Below, in pieces: positions 22,542 through 34,690 of a DNA stretch of 64,000 bases. The stretch is from positions 70,033,999 to 70,097,998 of the forward strand of contig NC_086382.1 in NCBI RefSeq assembly GCF_036588685.1. Reading direction: 5' to 3'. The position numbers were made by a program, and so were the translations under genes. Every line of letters starts with the position of its first letter. Position 1 is the first letter of the stretch. This DNA comes from Mytilus trossulus (Eukaryota > Mollusca > Bivalvia > Mytilida > Mytilidae). The notes under the pieces were generated by a model. The model had not been told where the DNA came from. It was given only the letters and a program-made list of their open reading frames with translations, and did no database searches.

Positions 22542-24886
22542 TTATCGACCAAAATTTTGATTGCCGCCATGTCTGCAGTGACAACGTCCGTCAACACAGT
22601 GAGAATCTCTGTCGTGGCATTCCACGTGACAGTCTTGGGCTGTGGTGCATGCTGAAAAAAACGAAGCTCATAAGTAAGTGTACATGTGTGAGTAAGATTT
22701 GTTTTACAAATTTCTTCTGTGAACAAGGCATTGATGAACACAAATTGACAAGAAACTGGTGGTTGAATTATCGCTTGATAACTGCATTAATTACTTTCAA
22801 ACACAATGTTCTCAAAACTACCAAAATGTGTTGATCTTCGCTTCAACTCAAATTTCAAAAATAATATATAAAAAGAACTAAGTGTTTACCGTGTGAAAGC
22901 AAATATTGGAGTGAAGATAAAAGGTATGTAATTTAACGGGTAAACGAAAGTGAGTAGAATTCAACTTACAAACCAATAAAAAAAAGTTATGACAAATTCA
23001 TTATGACGAAAAGAAAATAGCATTCAAATAAATAAATTCCTTAGGAACAGAAAAATAATAAATTCTAGCAAAAATATAAACTTCTTTCTCAGTAATTAAT
23101 CTTTTTTTTTTAAATAAAATTTTCCAGATTAATCATGGCACTGTTCGGCTGATCCGTTCCCGGATTATAAGCGTCTCATTTTCTTTCATTTTGATTTGTC
23201 AATTAATTCAGATTGTGTCATTAGTTTATAATTCTCAATATGTAAATGAAATACTACCAATATAGTACGTTTAATGATATTACATGTATTATACAAGAGA
23301 AAATGTTGTATGATTGCCAATGAGACAATTATCCACAAGAGACCAAAATGACACAGACATTAACACCTAAAAGTCACCGTACGGCCTTCAACAATGAGAC
23401 GAGTAAAAATCCGATAATGTCACCATTTGAAAGTTGTAGATTAAATTGAAAAGTTTGTAAATTAAAACATTTTTTTTATCGTGATTTTTCTACTTTTTTA
23501 TAAATAGCATTTCATTCCAAAAATATCTTTCGGCGTGACATTTGACTTATCAATGTGTTGTAACAAGACAAAGTAGGGAAATTCCAAAGTTGACTTCTAA
23601 CGATAGTTTTTTTTATAAATGCAAAGAATTCATTTAGTATTCTGTATCAAGCTAAAGGTAACGTTAGGGCATATGTGACAACGTAACAGAAGGTTATATT
23701 TGGAAATGGATGTGGTACCATCAATAGTTTATTAAATTATTTGCTTCCACAGATAATTATGGAAATACTTGTATTTTTTATATTTTGAAGTAGCAATTTG
23801 CTATCGTTTTGAGATCGTGACTTATACAGTATAATTTTACATAAACTGTTTTCGTAATACAAACAAACTTATATATTTGATTTTTTGAAATAATCATTGC
23901 TTCAGGGAAATAAATAGATCGAAAGTATAAAATCATCGGGATTAAGCTATGTATCAAATAAAACAGTTGAATTGTTTATCTGAAAAAAACATAACAGATC
24001 AAAATATGAAATAAAATTATCATGTTCCTAATAACATCAAGATATGATTGTCAATGCAAGTTCTAGGTTTCAATACATTAGGAAGGTGCTGTCAGTGATG
24101 TGAAGATCAGCTGTCAAAAGTCGGCTTTACATGTTATTGAAAAGTATAATTTGTGCAGGGTGTCCAATTATTCGTGTTTAATAACATTATCTTGGTGTTA
24201 ATTAATGTAAATATCTTACTAGATCCAGATGAAGTCGTGCAGGTACATTCACCACGGATACACGTAATACTGGCGCCTGTAGAGCACAGTGTTAACTTGC
24301 AGTCACTTGTCTGTTGGCATCTTTCAGCCATAACAACTATAACAATATAATCATATATACAATTTACACTCTATCAATTAGATGCGAAAATGCAATTTTC
24401 TGGGTAAAACTTATTTGACAATTGATAATTTATGTTACTCCGGTACAATTTAACCAATATATTTAGAAACCATGGAAGTGCAAGTTACGGCATATATGAG
24501 GAGATGCTTTAAAAATTGAAATGAAGAAAATAGTTTATTCCATTTGAGATCGAACTTCGTCCCACTTTTGAACTGGATTATGGACGACAACGTCTAGAGA
24601 TACTTGAGTATTATTATTTCAGAAATCGCAAATATTTCCCCAACTTTATGAGTAGGATGCCACTTCGATAATGATAAATAAGTAAGAATATGCAGCAATA
24701 CGGTGACCTGTATTGGTTAATTCCTGTGTCATTTTGGTATCTAGTGAAGATGAGTCTCATTGTCAATCATACCAAATTTTTAAATTTATATTTCGAACCA
24801 TTACTGTTAGAAAAACTCAGCTCTGACCAAAACAAGAAAATAAACTTACCTGCACATAGAGCCAAGCACACAATGAGAACCTTCAT
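22542..24886 (-). CDS. 12-cysteine secreted peptide, copy 2 (Cvsi/I84-like)
   Basis: CDS exons in reading order are 24886-24850, 24336-24220 and 22651-22542, giving 87 residues. The signal peptide begins MKVLIVCLALCA and the mature peptide likely starts near ERC. Both six-Cys modules are intact with the same spacings as copy 1. After the last CHC it carries an extra tail, RHGGNQNFGR, not found in the other copies. Introns are phase 1 with GTAAGT and GTAAGA donors. The start codon is fixed by the TATA box at 24947-24953 and by the conserved signal peptide. Role by family: extracellular inhibition of serine proteases in defence or digestion. Confidence 0.82.
23305..23400 (+). repeat. Family A repeat, short copy (intron 2 of copy 2)
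   Basis: It contains TGATTGCCAATGAGACAATT, GAGACCAAAATGACACAGAC and CACCGTACGGCCTTCAACAA, and ends abruptly. Confidence 0.75.
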
Positions 24887-24946
24887 CTTAATATTCAATA
24901 GTGAGAAGAATTTGAAATCTAACTAACAATCACTTGAAACTTGATA

Positions 24947-24953
24947 TTTTATA
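24947..24953 (-). promoter_or_regulatory. TATA box of copy 2
   Basis: The minus strand reads CAGTATAAAATATC, about 61-67 bp upstream of the ATG. Upstream of it (about 24965-25045) is a block conserved with copies 3 and 4. Confidence 0.7.
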
Positions 24954-24964
24954 CTGAGATAATC

Positions 24965-25045
24965 GTCACAGGTCACAGATAATGCCATAGTATTCTACAT
25001 TTCCGTGACACTGTAACATTGTAGATCATGTCCTAGATAAAGAAT
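24965..25045 (-). promoter_or_regulatory. Conserved upstream block, copy 2
   Basis: On the + strand it reads CACAGATAATGCCATAGTAT, then CCGTGACACTGTAACATTGT and AGATCATGTCCTAGATA. Counterparts sit at about the same distance from the ATG of copy 3 (33538-33610) and copy 4 (40765-40838). It is a candidate shared promoter or enhancer element, or simply duplicated flank. Confidence 0.5.
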
Positions 25046-25191
25046 TTGCTGGCATGAAAAGTCGATCTTGAACTATGTATGCATGCAAATATTCGAAACA
25101 TGGTCCATTTTCGCAATTCACCTTTTTTCAAAAAAATTGTGATCCTCTGTCTCAAATTAGTGAAATATGATATATTCATAATTCCCTTATT

Positions 25192-26372
25192 AGGTCTTTC
25201 CACTTTTCTGTGGAAAGACCTATTGTTTTTCTTCTGATTATTTTTTTTTTTTTTTTTTTTTTCTTCCGCCTAATTTTGTTCTTGCGATAAACATTTGTTT
25301 CGCAATATGTTGCTTAGATATTTTGTTTATGATATCGAACAGTTTATGCGCTTTTGAAATTTACCCTGCGTAAACGAATACTTTTCTTTGTAGGAGTTAT
25401 CTCCCCAAACACTGTTTTCCTTGTTAGCGCATCTCCTTCGCAACCGTAAAAGATTATGACAAATTTATTTTACAAAATTGCTCGTTATATCCTTCGCATG
25501 ATTTGTCCTATTTTGACCGAAGCGATATGACCGCTCCATATGAGAGTTATTTCCCCTTATGCATCTGATATAAGTGATATGAATTTCTATCTTATAAACC
25601 ATAAGTGATAGAGACCTAGGCTCTTTTGATTTGAGGTCCTTGGTCCCAAAAAATGAAAATTAGGTCAAGGTCAAAGGTCAAGGTCATATTCTAATATTTG
25701 AATTTGGCTTATTTTAACTTATATCCAAAGACTGTATAAGATATCAACAAATTATTTTTACTAAATTGTTAGTTGCGACATGTCGTAAGATGTAAATTTT
25801 GATTGCAAGCGTACGTTGAATGTAAAAGGGAGTTTTCTCCCCTCTTGTATTTAAAAATACGCGTTTGGTGATTTAACTCAATAACTAAATATAATTAAGA
25901 CCTATGGTCTTTTGATTTGAGGTCCTTGGTTTATGACCTTGAAATTGATCTCAAGGTCATAGCTTAATTTGACGTTCTAGATTTTGACCTTTGCTTTTAT
26001 TCTATATGTATACATGATAAAGATATACAACTTTTAGAAAAAGGTATCAAACCATTTAACCTTGAAAAAAACAACCGGAAGTGACCTTTTGTAAACCGGA
26101 AGTAGCTATTTTTTGTACTTTATTAATATTAAAATATATAGAACCAGATATTTTTGGAATCAGTGTCAAGTAAATATTCAAATATAATTGGAAGTAACAT
26201 TTTTCAAACCGGAAGTAACAAATTATTTCCCTTATTTAAAAAAAAATGTATGGAAACAATATATTTTTGGAATCAGCTTACTAGGAGCTATCATTTGACG
26301 ATTGAAATGACATTTTAAACTTAGTTTCACAACTTTTCATATCAAAATACATTGTTTTGATGGAAAGACCTT
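25192..26372. repeat. Candidate 1.2-kb dispersed element bounded by inverted GGTCTTTCCA / TGGAAAGACC
   Basis: The left end is a 30-bp hairpin: AGGTCTTTCCAC, six-base loop, GTGGAAAGACCT (25192-25221). A poly-T tract (about 25242-25262) follows. The right end is TGATGGAAAGACCTTC at about 26359-26374. Inside, a motif TTTTGATTTGAGGTCCTTGG occurs twice (25625 and 25912 regions), and paired CCGGAAGT motifs occur at 26075-26210. No protein-coding capacity is seen. The inverted ends suggest an element, but its limits are not proven. Confidence 0.4.
25662..25686 (+). promoter_or_regulatory. Four AGGTCA half-sites (possible nuclear-receptor site)
   Basis: AGGTCA occurs at 25662-25667, 25668-25673, 25675-25680 and 25681-25686, giving two adjacent pairs separated by one base (DR0 and DR1 spacings) and two TCAAGGTCA extended sites. 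It lies about 0.8 kb upstream of the ATG of inhibitor copy 2, inside a probable repeat. Function is inference only. Confidence 0.35.
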
Positions 26373-26929
26373 CAATTGTTCTCTGAACAATTGGTTTTTA
26401 ATTAATCTATTATTTCTCTTTTTTCAATTTTGTACGGTCAATTTTCTAAAATTTCCCAAAACAACAAATCATCGTATTTAATAGAAGCAAAATTAGTATA
26501 CCGCTTTTCAAAACTAAGAAATCGATTAACAGAAAACAAACCCGGGTTATAAACTGAAAGCAAGGGAAACACATGATATAGCAGAAAACAGAAGTTCAAC
26601 AAAAACAAACAACAATGCTATTAGATAACAACTGCCATATTTCTGATTTGGTTCAGGAAAAAATGGCGGATTAAACCTGGATTTTGATAAATGGATTGCG
26701 TAAGTAATTCAATCTTATCACGGAATATGACAAGTCTATTTTACTACATTTGTAAATTGATCTGTTGGGTATGTTCTTAATGATGAGTTAGTCATATATA
26801 CGTTCTTTTGGTAAGTTAATATTAGCTGTGAACTAGCTGTCATTAACTATTGTACACGCAAATCTAATTAACGTGTTATGCAAGTGTTTCACTTATTTTT
26901 ATAATTCGTTCATATATTGGTATATTACA

Positions 26930-27130
26930 TCACTGGCCTTGGTACGGGATGGGGTAACCCAACCGCACTGTGTATGTTGTCCTCGGTTCAATAAGACCGC
27001 AAGTTTCTTCTATTGATTTAATTTCATACTGGTCATGTCGGGGCATTTTGTAACTGATTTAAAGGTGGTGATTGTTCTCATTGTTGACAGCCGTACGGGG
27101 ACTGGCAATCATACCACGTCTTATTGTTTT
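26930..27130 (-). repeat. Family A repeat, inverted
   Basis: It contains TGGGGTAACCCAACCGCAC-like sequence, then CATTTTGTAACTGATTTAAA, GTTGACAGCCGTACGGGGAC and GGCAATCATACCACGTCTTA. It is diverged from the other copies. Confidence 0.6.
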
Positions 27131-27837
27131 GATAGTATGTGGAAGATATCTTCAAATGTTGATATCATTGGATACAAATCAAAAGTATTGGATGTTAGCT
27201 TTTTACATATTGAACCATATTTGACCAGTGCTATTGGCCCTTAAAAATAGACTTGGTCGGCTGACCCTCTGCCAGCGACTATTTGCACTTTAAAAATAAG
27301 ACTTGTGTAAGAAAATCCGTTCCTGTTTCACAATGTTATAGTCATTCTTCTGTTTGCCAAGATATACTCTTTCCATTAATTGTTAGTTTTTTCCTTGCTG
27401 CCTCCGCGAATGTTCTTATCGTTTTAGGAATGAAATTCAAAAAGTTCAGGATATAGAAAAAAGAAAAATTACAATTTATAGTTGAATCCTTTTCTATAGA
27501 AAAATACTGAACTGCTAGTGAAATTCAAAACAGAATGTCCCTTTTTAAATGGCAAAATGGAAAGCTTAAAGATTGCTTATTTTGGTGTTAATATTGATTC
27601 ACTTATAGGGTCATTGCATCGGAACTAAACACAGTTATTCAAAAACTAGTTGTTGGCATGACAGGGGTTATGTTCGTCTCATATATAGTATAATGGTATG
27701 ATACTAAACCCCTTACGGGAAAGATTGTGCCTGATATGCATATGATGAAATCATAATCATTCAATCAGTTTAATTGAAGTCTGGAGCTGGTTTGTCAGTT
27801 GACTGCTAGTAGTCTGTTGTTATTTATGTTTTATTGT

Positions 27838-28262
27838 CATTTTGTTTATTTTCTTTTGTTACATCTTCTGACATCCGACTCGGACTTCTCTTGAATTGAA
27901 TGTTAAATGTGCGTATTGTTATGCCGTTACTTTTTTACATTGGCTAGAGGTATAGGGGGAGGGTTCAGATCTAATAAACATGTTTAACCTTGCCGCATTT
28001 GTGCGCCTGTCCCAAGTCAGGAGCCTCTGGCCTTTGTATGTTTTAATTTTATTTTCTTGTGAACAATTTAGAAATGTAAATAGTATGGCGTTCATAATCA
28101 CTGAACTAGTATATATTTGTTTAGGGGCCAGCTGAAGGACGACTCCGGGTGCGGGAATTTCTCGCTACATTGAAGACCTGTTGGTGACCTTCTGCTGTTG
28201 TTGTTCTATGGTCGGGTTGTTGTGGTTTTGACACATTCCCCATTTTCATTCTCAAATTTATC
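27838..28262 (+). repeat. Dispersed repeat family E, copy 1
   Basis: It runs from ATTTTGTTTATTTTCTTTTG through TAGAGGTATAGGGGGAGGGT, GTCCCAAGTCAGGAGCCTCT and GACGACTCCGGGTGCGGGAA to CACATTCCCCATTTTCATTC. A near-identical direct copy is at 36543-36976, and a terminal piece is inverted at about 57155-57198. The two long copies bracket inhibitor copy 3. Confidence 0.85.
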
Positions 28263-28660
28263 AATCAATCAAACGAACGGAAACAACTTTTATATTCTTG
28301 ACTTGTGACAGGCAGGTAGATAATGGTGGAATAAATTTGGTTTGATAGCTAACTAGACGAGAGGCAAATAAAAAGGGAAATTAGAAAAACGGACAACACC
28401 ATGACTTGTATGATATTAAAATGTATCGGTCGTCCCACTGTCTATATCACTCTGTTCAGCTCTTAATATTATTCCGTATCATGTCTTTGTGACGTCAAAT
28501 ACGTTGACCTGGCCTTAATAACTTAGACCCGGACATATCAGCGACGTCATTATGTTTGAACCGACGTTAATAACTTTGACCCGAACTTATCAAGTATTCT
28601 TTTGTGTGCTGTTGAAACAAAGAAAACACTTCTGAAACACGCAAATATAGCCCGATAAAT

Positions 28661-28823
28661 CGATTATCAGATTATCTGCATATTTATATTGTAAAATATC
28701 AGCTGCTAGACATAATATGAAGGCTTTTTGATCTCGTTCGCTACGCACACTCGACAAAAAGCTTCATATTATGTCTCGCAGCTGATATTGTACGATATCA
28801 ACATGCAGATAACCTGATAATCG
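28661..28823. repeat. Fold-back element, 70-bp arms
   Basis: The left arm 28661-28730 and right arm 28755-28823 are inverted copies with about six mismatches and one indel. The loop, 28731-28754, contains CTCGTTCGCTACGC. The arms share the core ATATCAGCTGC and AGACATAATATGAA. A second fold-back at 35490-35602 has a similar loop. Confidence 0.85.
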
Positions 28824-28829
28824 GTACAT

Positions 28830-30400
28830 ATTTACCTTTATGTGTAAACAAAACAAACAATCAAATTATTTGAAAATTTAACCTCTTTTATCTTAATCAA
28901 TATAAAACAAATAACTATTTCAAAATAAAAATGCAAACTGACATACAGACACTCTCAATATGTTGTCAATAAGAACTTTTTCCATACTGATCAATTGTTC
29001 CTCCTTAACATATTTAGAATCAAGTTTAGAACCAGAGTTATCTAAAATAAATATGTCATACAAAATGTTCATTTTTTATATGATTGCAAAGTAACTGATA
29101 ACACACACAATAACATCAGAAAACACAAAATAGCATGTAATATAAAAAGTAAGCTCAAACGATAATCGCGATAGCACACAACCCTGGTCATATTCTTACG
29201 AATTGATCACACATACTGTGAAATAATATAGGTCTTTATGAACATACATTATCATAGCTCTTTATGAATTTTCAGCATCAAAATGGTTAGTTAAACATTC
29301 CACCACAAGACCTGGTATGTTACCATAGGAACTAGTGTCAACGTTCAGCTGTTACTTTTCGAATAAGTGTAAGGTTTTCCTGGTATATTTTTACAATGAA
29401 ACGTACGAAAAGCAGTGTTATTTTAAATGCAGTTATGTACAATTTTCCAGCACATGCAAGGATAATGTATATAAGAAGTTTCACATGAAATGACTGCCAC
29501 TTTCTTTTTGTAATTTTCTGATTAGAACACAGAAAGCGATGGGGCTATACTTTCTAGGTATAACTGTTCATTTGAGAATAGGTCAAATATTCGGTTAATG
29601 TTGAAGCAAAGGAACACTTAACGATCACTGTAGAATGTTTAAGTATTAAACTTTGAATTTCTATTCCACAGATTAATTGGAGTTGTGTAATACAAGCTTT
29701 CAAATTACAGGGAGTTTTTAGAAATCGTACATGTAAGTTTGTTCTACAGATGCCAATGTGTTATGTTCTTTTCAAAAAACTTCTCGGTTTGCATGCAACA
29801 ATGAACTCAGTATTTTTAAAGGATTGCAAAGTTTAACATACATATGCACGAGGGTAAAAAATTACTTCGAGATCGGCTATGTAGGTTTAACTGGTATTTC
29901 GGGAAGGTGTTTTTTTAGTAAAAGCAACTTGAGACAAATAAAAAAGTCTAACTATTTTCTTTTCCTTTCAGAAAACAAACGACTCTTATCTATATAGCTA
30001 CTTGTTTTTCAATGATTTGAGTTGCCTATTTGTTTATTTAATCATGTTTATACTGTCATTGTTATTAAACGTCGTATCTGAGACAAATAATAAACAATAC
30101 AGAATTTGTATTGAAATGTACTTAGCTGTTTTATACATTCTTTAGGCGCTCAAGTCAGGAGCATATAATTCAGTGGTGGACATTTGTCACATTACTGTTT
30201 GTAAATATATTCAGTGGTACAATAGCAATATATTGATTTTAATGGCCAATACCTTCAAATAGCTAGCCATTGGTTCTAGCAATAGTTGAATTTATGGTAT
30301 GTAATCATAAAGTTGACAACAAGACATAATATCTTTGATTTCTTCTCATTTGGATAATGCATTTGTGCAACAAAGGTAGAATGAAAAATTTCTTCCAAAA
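28830..30400. other. Intergenic stretch, mostly featureless
   Basis: A 60-bp piece at 28961-29020 (ATGTTGTCAATAAGAA, then TTGTTCCTCC) matches 35783-35845, downstream of the other fold-back. An unrecognised open frame of 79 codons at 29758-29997 (+) has no domain or splice context. Nothing else is clear. Confidence 0.35.
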
Positions 30401-30404
30401 AAAA

Positions 30405-30930
30405 CCCAGTATATATCTCCCAATTGAAACGATATTCTCGTGCTTGTGGTTCCTATCATGATTTTGTTTATAGAGGGCTGCTGCTTATGAGGAAGCTATT
30501 AAGCCAAGTGGCGAAATTGAAATCATCCCTTCGTAAATTTTACGGATGACATCACGAGTTTTTTTTACCGTTATGGAATATATAACCGTTTCACAGATGA
30601 TATCGGATAAATTCCTTACGTCGTTACTATAATCCCCTTCCATTTTATAAATGTGACCTACCGGATAACACTATTTACTGGATTTGTTATAATATTAGCA
30701 ACACGACGTGTGACACATGTAGAGGAAGATCTGCTTACCCTTCCGGAGAACCTGAGATCGCCCCTAATTTTTGGTGGGGTTCATGTTGCTTATCATTTAG
30801 TTATCTATGTTGTGTCAAGTGTAGTATTGTTTGTTTGTTTGTCTTTTTGATTTTGAGCCATGGCGTTTTCAGTTTATTTTCGATTGATGAATGTGACTCT
30901 CCCTTTGTTATATTGTGTCCCTCTTTTAAA
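30405..30930 (-). repeat. Dispersed repeat family C, inverted
   Basis: It starts TATATCTCCCAATTGAAACG and contains GAGGGCTGCTGCTTATGAGG, GTTATGGAATATATAACCG, GCAACACGACGTGTGACACA and TGAGCCATGGCGTTTTCAG. It is the reverse complement of the long copy at 10145-10690 over almost its full length. Confidence 0.75.
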
Positions 30931-31353
30931 ACAATCACATGGCAAATATGAAATAATATATGTGACACAACTCTATCCTTTATGAGTTATAACGTATTCG
31001 TAAATTTTCTGTATTAGTAACACTAGCAAATATCATCAACACGTCTTTTGACTTTACCACTGCAATAAACGTTGAAAAAAAATATGAATACATTCTGTTT
31101 TTGCCATTATATTCAATAAAAAGGACTTATTATTTTCATCATATATTTTTTTAGTTGATGATGTATATGTATACATTGCAACACACGGGACTGAGGGTGG
31201 TCAATTCATTATTATCTTTGTTAATGAAATAAATATTCAAATTGTCTCAACGTGATTGACTTGGTTCAATGTTGGTTATCCGAAATTTAAAAGTCACATA
31301 ATGTGTACAGGAACAATGATAAAAACAAATCATAACTTTTAAACTTTTAATGT

Positions 31354-33451
31354 TTAACCCTGTTGTCTGCAGTGACAACTTCCGTCAACACAGTGGCCAT
31401 CTCTGTTATGGCAATGCTGGTGGCAATCTTGAGCTGTGGTGCATGCTGAAAAAAAACCAATGATCATAAGTACATGTACAGGTAAAACTAAAGTTGTTCT
31501 AGACTTTTCTTGTAAAAAAAGCATAACGAAAACACAGAACTCCAGGGAAAATTCAAAAAGGGAAAGTTGATTAGACTCACCAAATCAAACGTTAATAATA
31601 AACGAAACATGTGACAAATCAACTGCCATAGTATTGCCTTCGTACAGTTAGAAAACGGTGTGTTAGATGTGCTTCTAAAGCAATCGAAAATTTCCTCATG
31701 ACTTGTATGACAGCTATTAAAGGATCCATTAATTGGGATTTATCAATCAATAATTTATAAACTCTCCATACTGTATGGCGGATAATAATTTCCCTAAATA
31801 AATAGTATTTTACATCAACAATATAAAAACAAATGTCATTCAGATATCTCTCTAATGTGTGAATCTGCATTAATGCTGTTTGTTTTCTGATTGATTTGAT
31901 TGATCTGATCTCAATTTTCTAGCTTTGTATCAAATTGTAAATTTACTTATCATGAAATTAGAATTGAGAATGTAGTGCTGTTATCAATCTGCATCTTTAA
32001 GGTATTTATGATAGCCTGACCTATTTGTAGTTAACTAATCTTCAATATGAATTTGAAATATGCTTATCTTACTATTTCCAGACTGTGTTGTACATGTACA
32101 TTCATCATGTATGCATGCAAGACTGGCGCCTGTGGAACACAGTGTTATCCTGCAGTCATTCGAATGTTGGCACCGTTCGGCCATAACAACTGTAACAATA
32201 CAATATAAAAATAATAAATAAACTGGGTTTCATAAATGACATGTTTACGGAATGCAACCAACTAAACGACTGAAATCAACGGATCTATCGATGCATGAAT
32301 ATAAAAAGCATCATGATCCAAAGAGACCTATATTACAGCAAAATCCATCTGAATCATTTGCAAATTGAAATATTCGTTATAAAAGACTTATAAATAAATC
32401 TAAGGATAACTTGAAGACAAACGATATATATGTTATGTATTAGGTAAGTACCAAAGCACCGACGACTGGTGGTTCCCCAAGAGCAAATGGCGTATGTACT
32501 GAAGAAGTATCGACACAATGGCAGGTAATAAATGTACCTGTCAATACTTTAAAGCTACGGATATATATGTGTGAAAATTGATATGAACAAAACGACTTTC
32601 TATATGGATATTTTCTTTTACTCGGATTCGGTTGTATAACAGGTCTGTTACCTAAACATTTTTATTAAGCTGGAGAAGCTCTTATATTAGAATATAACGT
32701 TTAATATAAGTACGCCTGTAACTAAGTTGTTGATATAATAGTAATTTTCAGGAACAAAAATAGGTTTTCGAAAGATCACTGCTGATCGCGCTCTACTTTT
32801 ATGGTAGATTCATGGTATACCGCCATCTTAGATTGTGCTATTGCAATACACAATCAGTCTAATTAATTGCCCGAAGATGTGCAATTTTATACGTTAGACT
32901 ATTTATTTATATGAAGAAAACTTGTTGATTTTTTTTATTGTCCAAAATACTTTAACAAATACCAAACATTTGTGTTTTAGAAACAATGTTTTTTTTAACT
33001 AAGTCATTTCAGGGGAGATAACTCTTTTAGTAAAAATTATATACTGGATTTATATGGAAATTTTTTATTTTTATTTGTACATTGTAGCAACAAAACATGT
33101 TCGGTGACACCATTTGCTATATTTATTTTCTAAAAACATATGAAACCTAACTTCTAACAATTTATTTCAAAATTCAAAGTTCTATCTTATAGATTTCTTT
33201 TTATGCACAAACATGTGCTTTTTCATAATCAGTCTAACCTAATTTAGTCCATTTTAACAACACTAGCTGCTTACAAAATAGCACGTTGACCCATCCTTTA
33301 TATGATATGTTTAAAAAGTTAATAGTAAAATCTTCATTTTGGAAAAGTATAAAAAGTTCTATCTCGGGTAACATATACCGATGATATAACTTAACATTAA
33401 GAAAAATCACTTACCGACGCAAAGAGCCAAGCACAGAATAAGAACCTTCAT
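31354..33451 (-). CDS. 12-cysteine secreted peptide, copy 3 (Cvsi/I84-like)
   Basis: CDS exons in reading order are 33451-33415, 32189-32073 and 31445-31354, giving 81 residues. The signal peptide begins MKVLILCLALCV. All 12 cysteines are present with copy-1 spacing. The second module is His-rich (CHQHCHNRDGHC, then CHC) and ends RQQG-stop. It is the closest paralogue of copy 4: exon 3 differs by little more than one inserted CAA codon, and the 3' flank (TTTTAATGTTTAACCCTGT) is also shared. Introns are phase 1. The TATA box is at 33512-33519. Role by family: extracellular protease inhibition. Confidence 0.83.
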
Positions 33452-33511
33452 GGTAGTGTTCTATGGTGAGATAAATTTAAAACCTAACTAATTAGAACTT
33501 GAAAACCAGAT

Positions 33512-33519
33512 CTTTTATA
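33512..33519 (-). promoter_or_regulatory. TATA box of copy 3
   Basis: The minus strand reads TCAGTATAAAAGATCTG, 61-68 bp upstream of the ATG. The identical TATAAAAGATCTG occurs at copy 4. Confidence 0.75.
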
Positions 33520-33537
33520 CTGATCCAACAATAACAG

Positions 33538-33610
33538 AACATAGATAATACAGTATTATTATAGATTTGCATGACACTTTAAGATTGTAGATCAGATTCT
33601 AGATATAGAA
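33538..33610 (-). promoter_or_regulatory. Conserved upstream block, copy 3
   Basis: On the + strand it reads ACATAGATAATACAGTATTA, then GCATGACACTTTAAGATTGT and AGATCAGATTCTAGATATAG. It aligns with the blocks upstream of copies 2 and 4. Confidence 0.5.
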
Positions 33611-34479
33611 CTCAAAGTCATGAAATATCGATCTTGACCTTTGAATGGATGTTAATATGTGATGCATAGTCACATTTAATTTTGTATGTCATTTTCTCGT
33701 TACTGCCTTCACATAACATTGTATTTATACTGATTGTCTTTGATAATCTTCACAACAGCCAGATCTTACAATAATTTAACAGTTATAGCAAGTGCAAGTA
33801 ACATAACTATTACATGCATGTAGTAATTATGACGTTAAAATGATGCGCAATGGAAATTATTTTTTTCAACTATGTGCAAATTAAGTATAGAGCCCAACAG
33901 AGGTGCGAAAGAGGGACAGTCAAACTCATATATATATATCGAAAATAAACTTAAGTTACTGTACCATTTAAATCGACTTGGTCACTTGTGTTTCGGTAAC
34001 CTTTTTAGTATAAGACGACTGTTATGGATGTCTCACCCAATGATAACTGGGGAATAGAAGTACGATCACCATTGATCTAATACCGACCGGCAGTAAAACC
34101 CTACCTAAAGTGGGGGATTCGTTTTGCTATGTGGGATGTCCAAATATGCACGCTAAAACGCTTTCCAATATACCCTCATTTCCTGTGGCAGTATTAAATT
34201 TATCGACCTTAATCCCCGATGCCTCTATTATAGAAGCTACATATCGTATTTATTCTTAACTTGTTCTCGTCTTAAATATGCATGTTATAATTATTTCTGG
34301 ACGTTTAAGAAACCATCAATCAATCATTTGGGTGTATCTATGGTTGTTCATGTCTATTTGAATATTTTTGGAAAGTTCAAGATATAATATTCAGTTATTA
34401 ACCAGTGCCATCAAAATTGTATAGTTAGACTATTTGTTACAATGCTCACTTTATAAATACAAAAAGCAAAGTAACAAAA

Positions 34480-34690
34480 ATACCGAACTACGGGAAAAAT
34501 TCAAAACAGAAAGTTTGCAGCAAATGGCAAAATGAAAATCTTAAAAACATCACTCGGATGGATAACAACTGTTATATTCCTGACTTTGTAAATGCATTTC
34601 AATGCGTCGAAAATGGTAGATAATCCTGACCCAACTTCACTTGTAGACGCGTATACAGAAAGAAATCACAAAAATACTGAACGAAAGACG
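34480..34690 (+). repeat. Dispersed repeat family D
   Basis: Markers are ATACCGAACTACGGGAAAAA, GGCAAAATGAAAATC, TAACAACTGTTATATTCCTG and CAACTTCACTTGTAGACGCG. The order is that of the copy at 58310-58590, with divergence. Confidence 0.6.

Noticed and set aside
22508..22741. Minus-strand open frame of 77 codons
   Set aside because: It overlaps exon 3 of inhibitor copy 2 in another frame. The conserved Cys frame is the real one.
24153..24350. Plus-strand open frame of 65 codons
   Set aside because: It is the antisense shadow of exon 2 of inhibitor copy 2.
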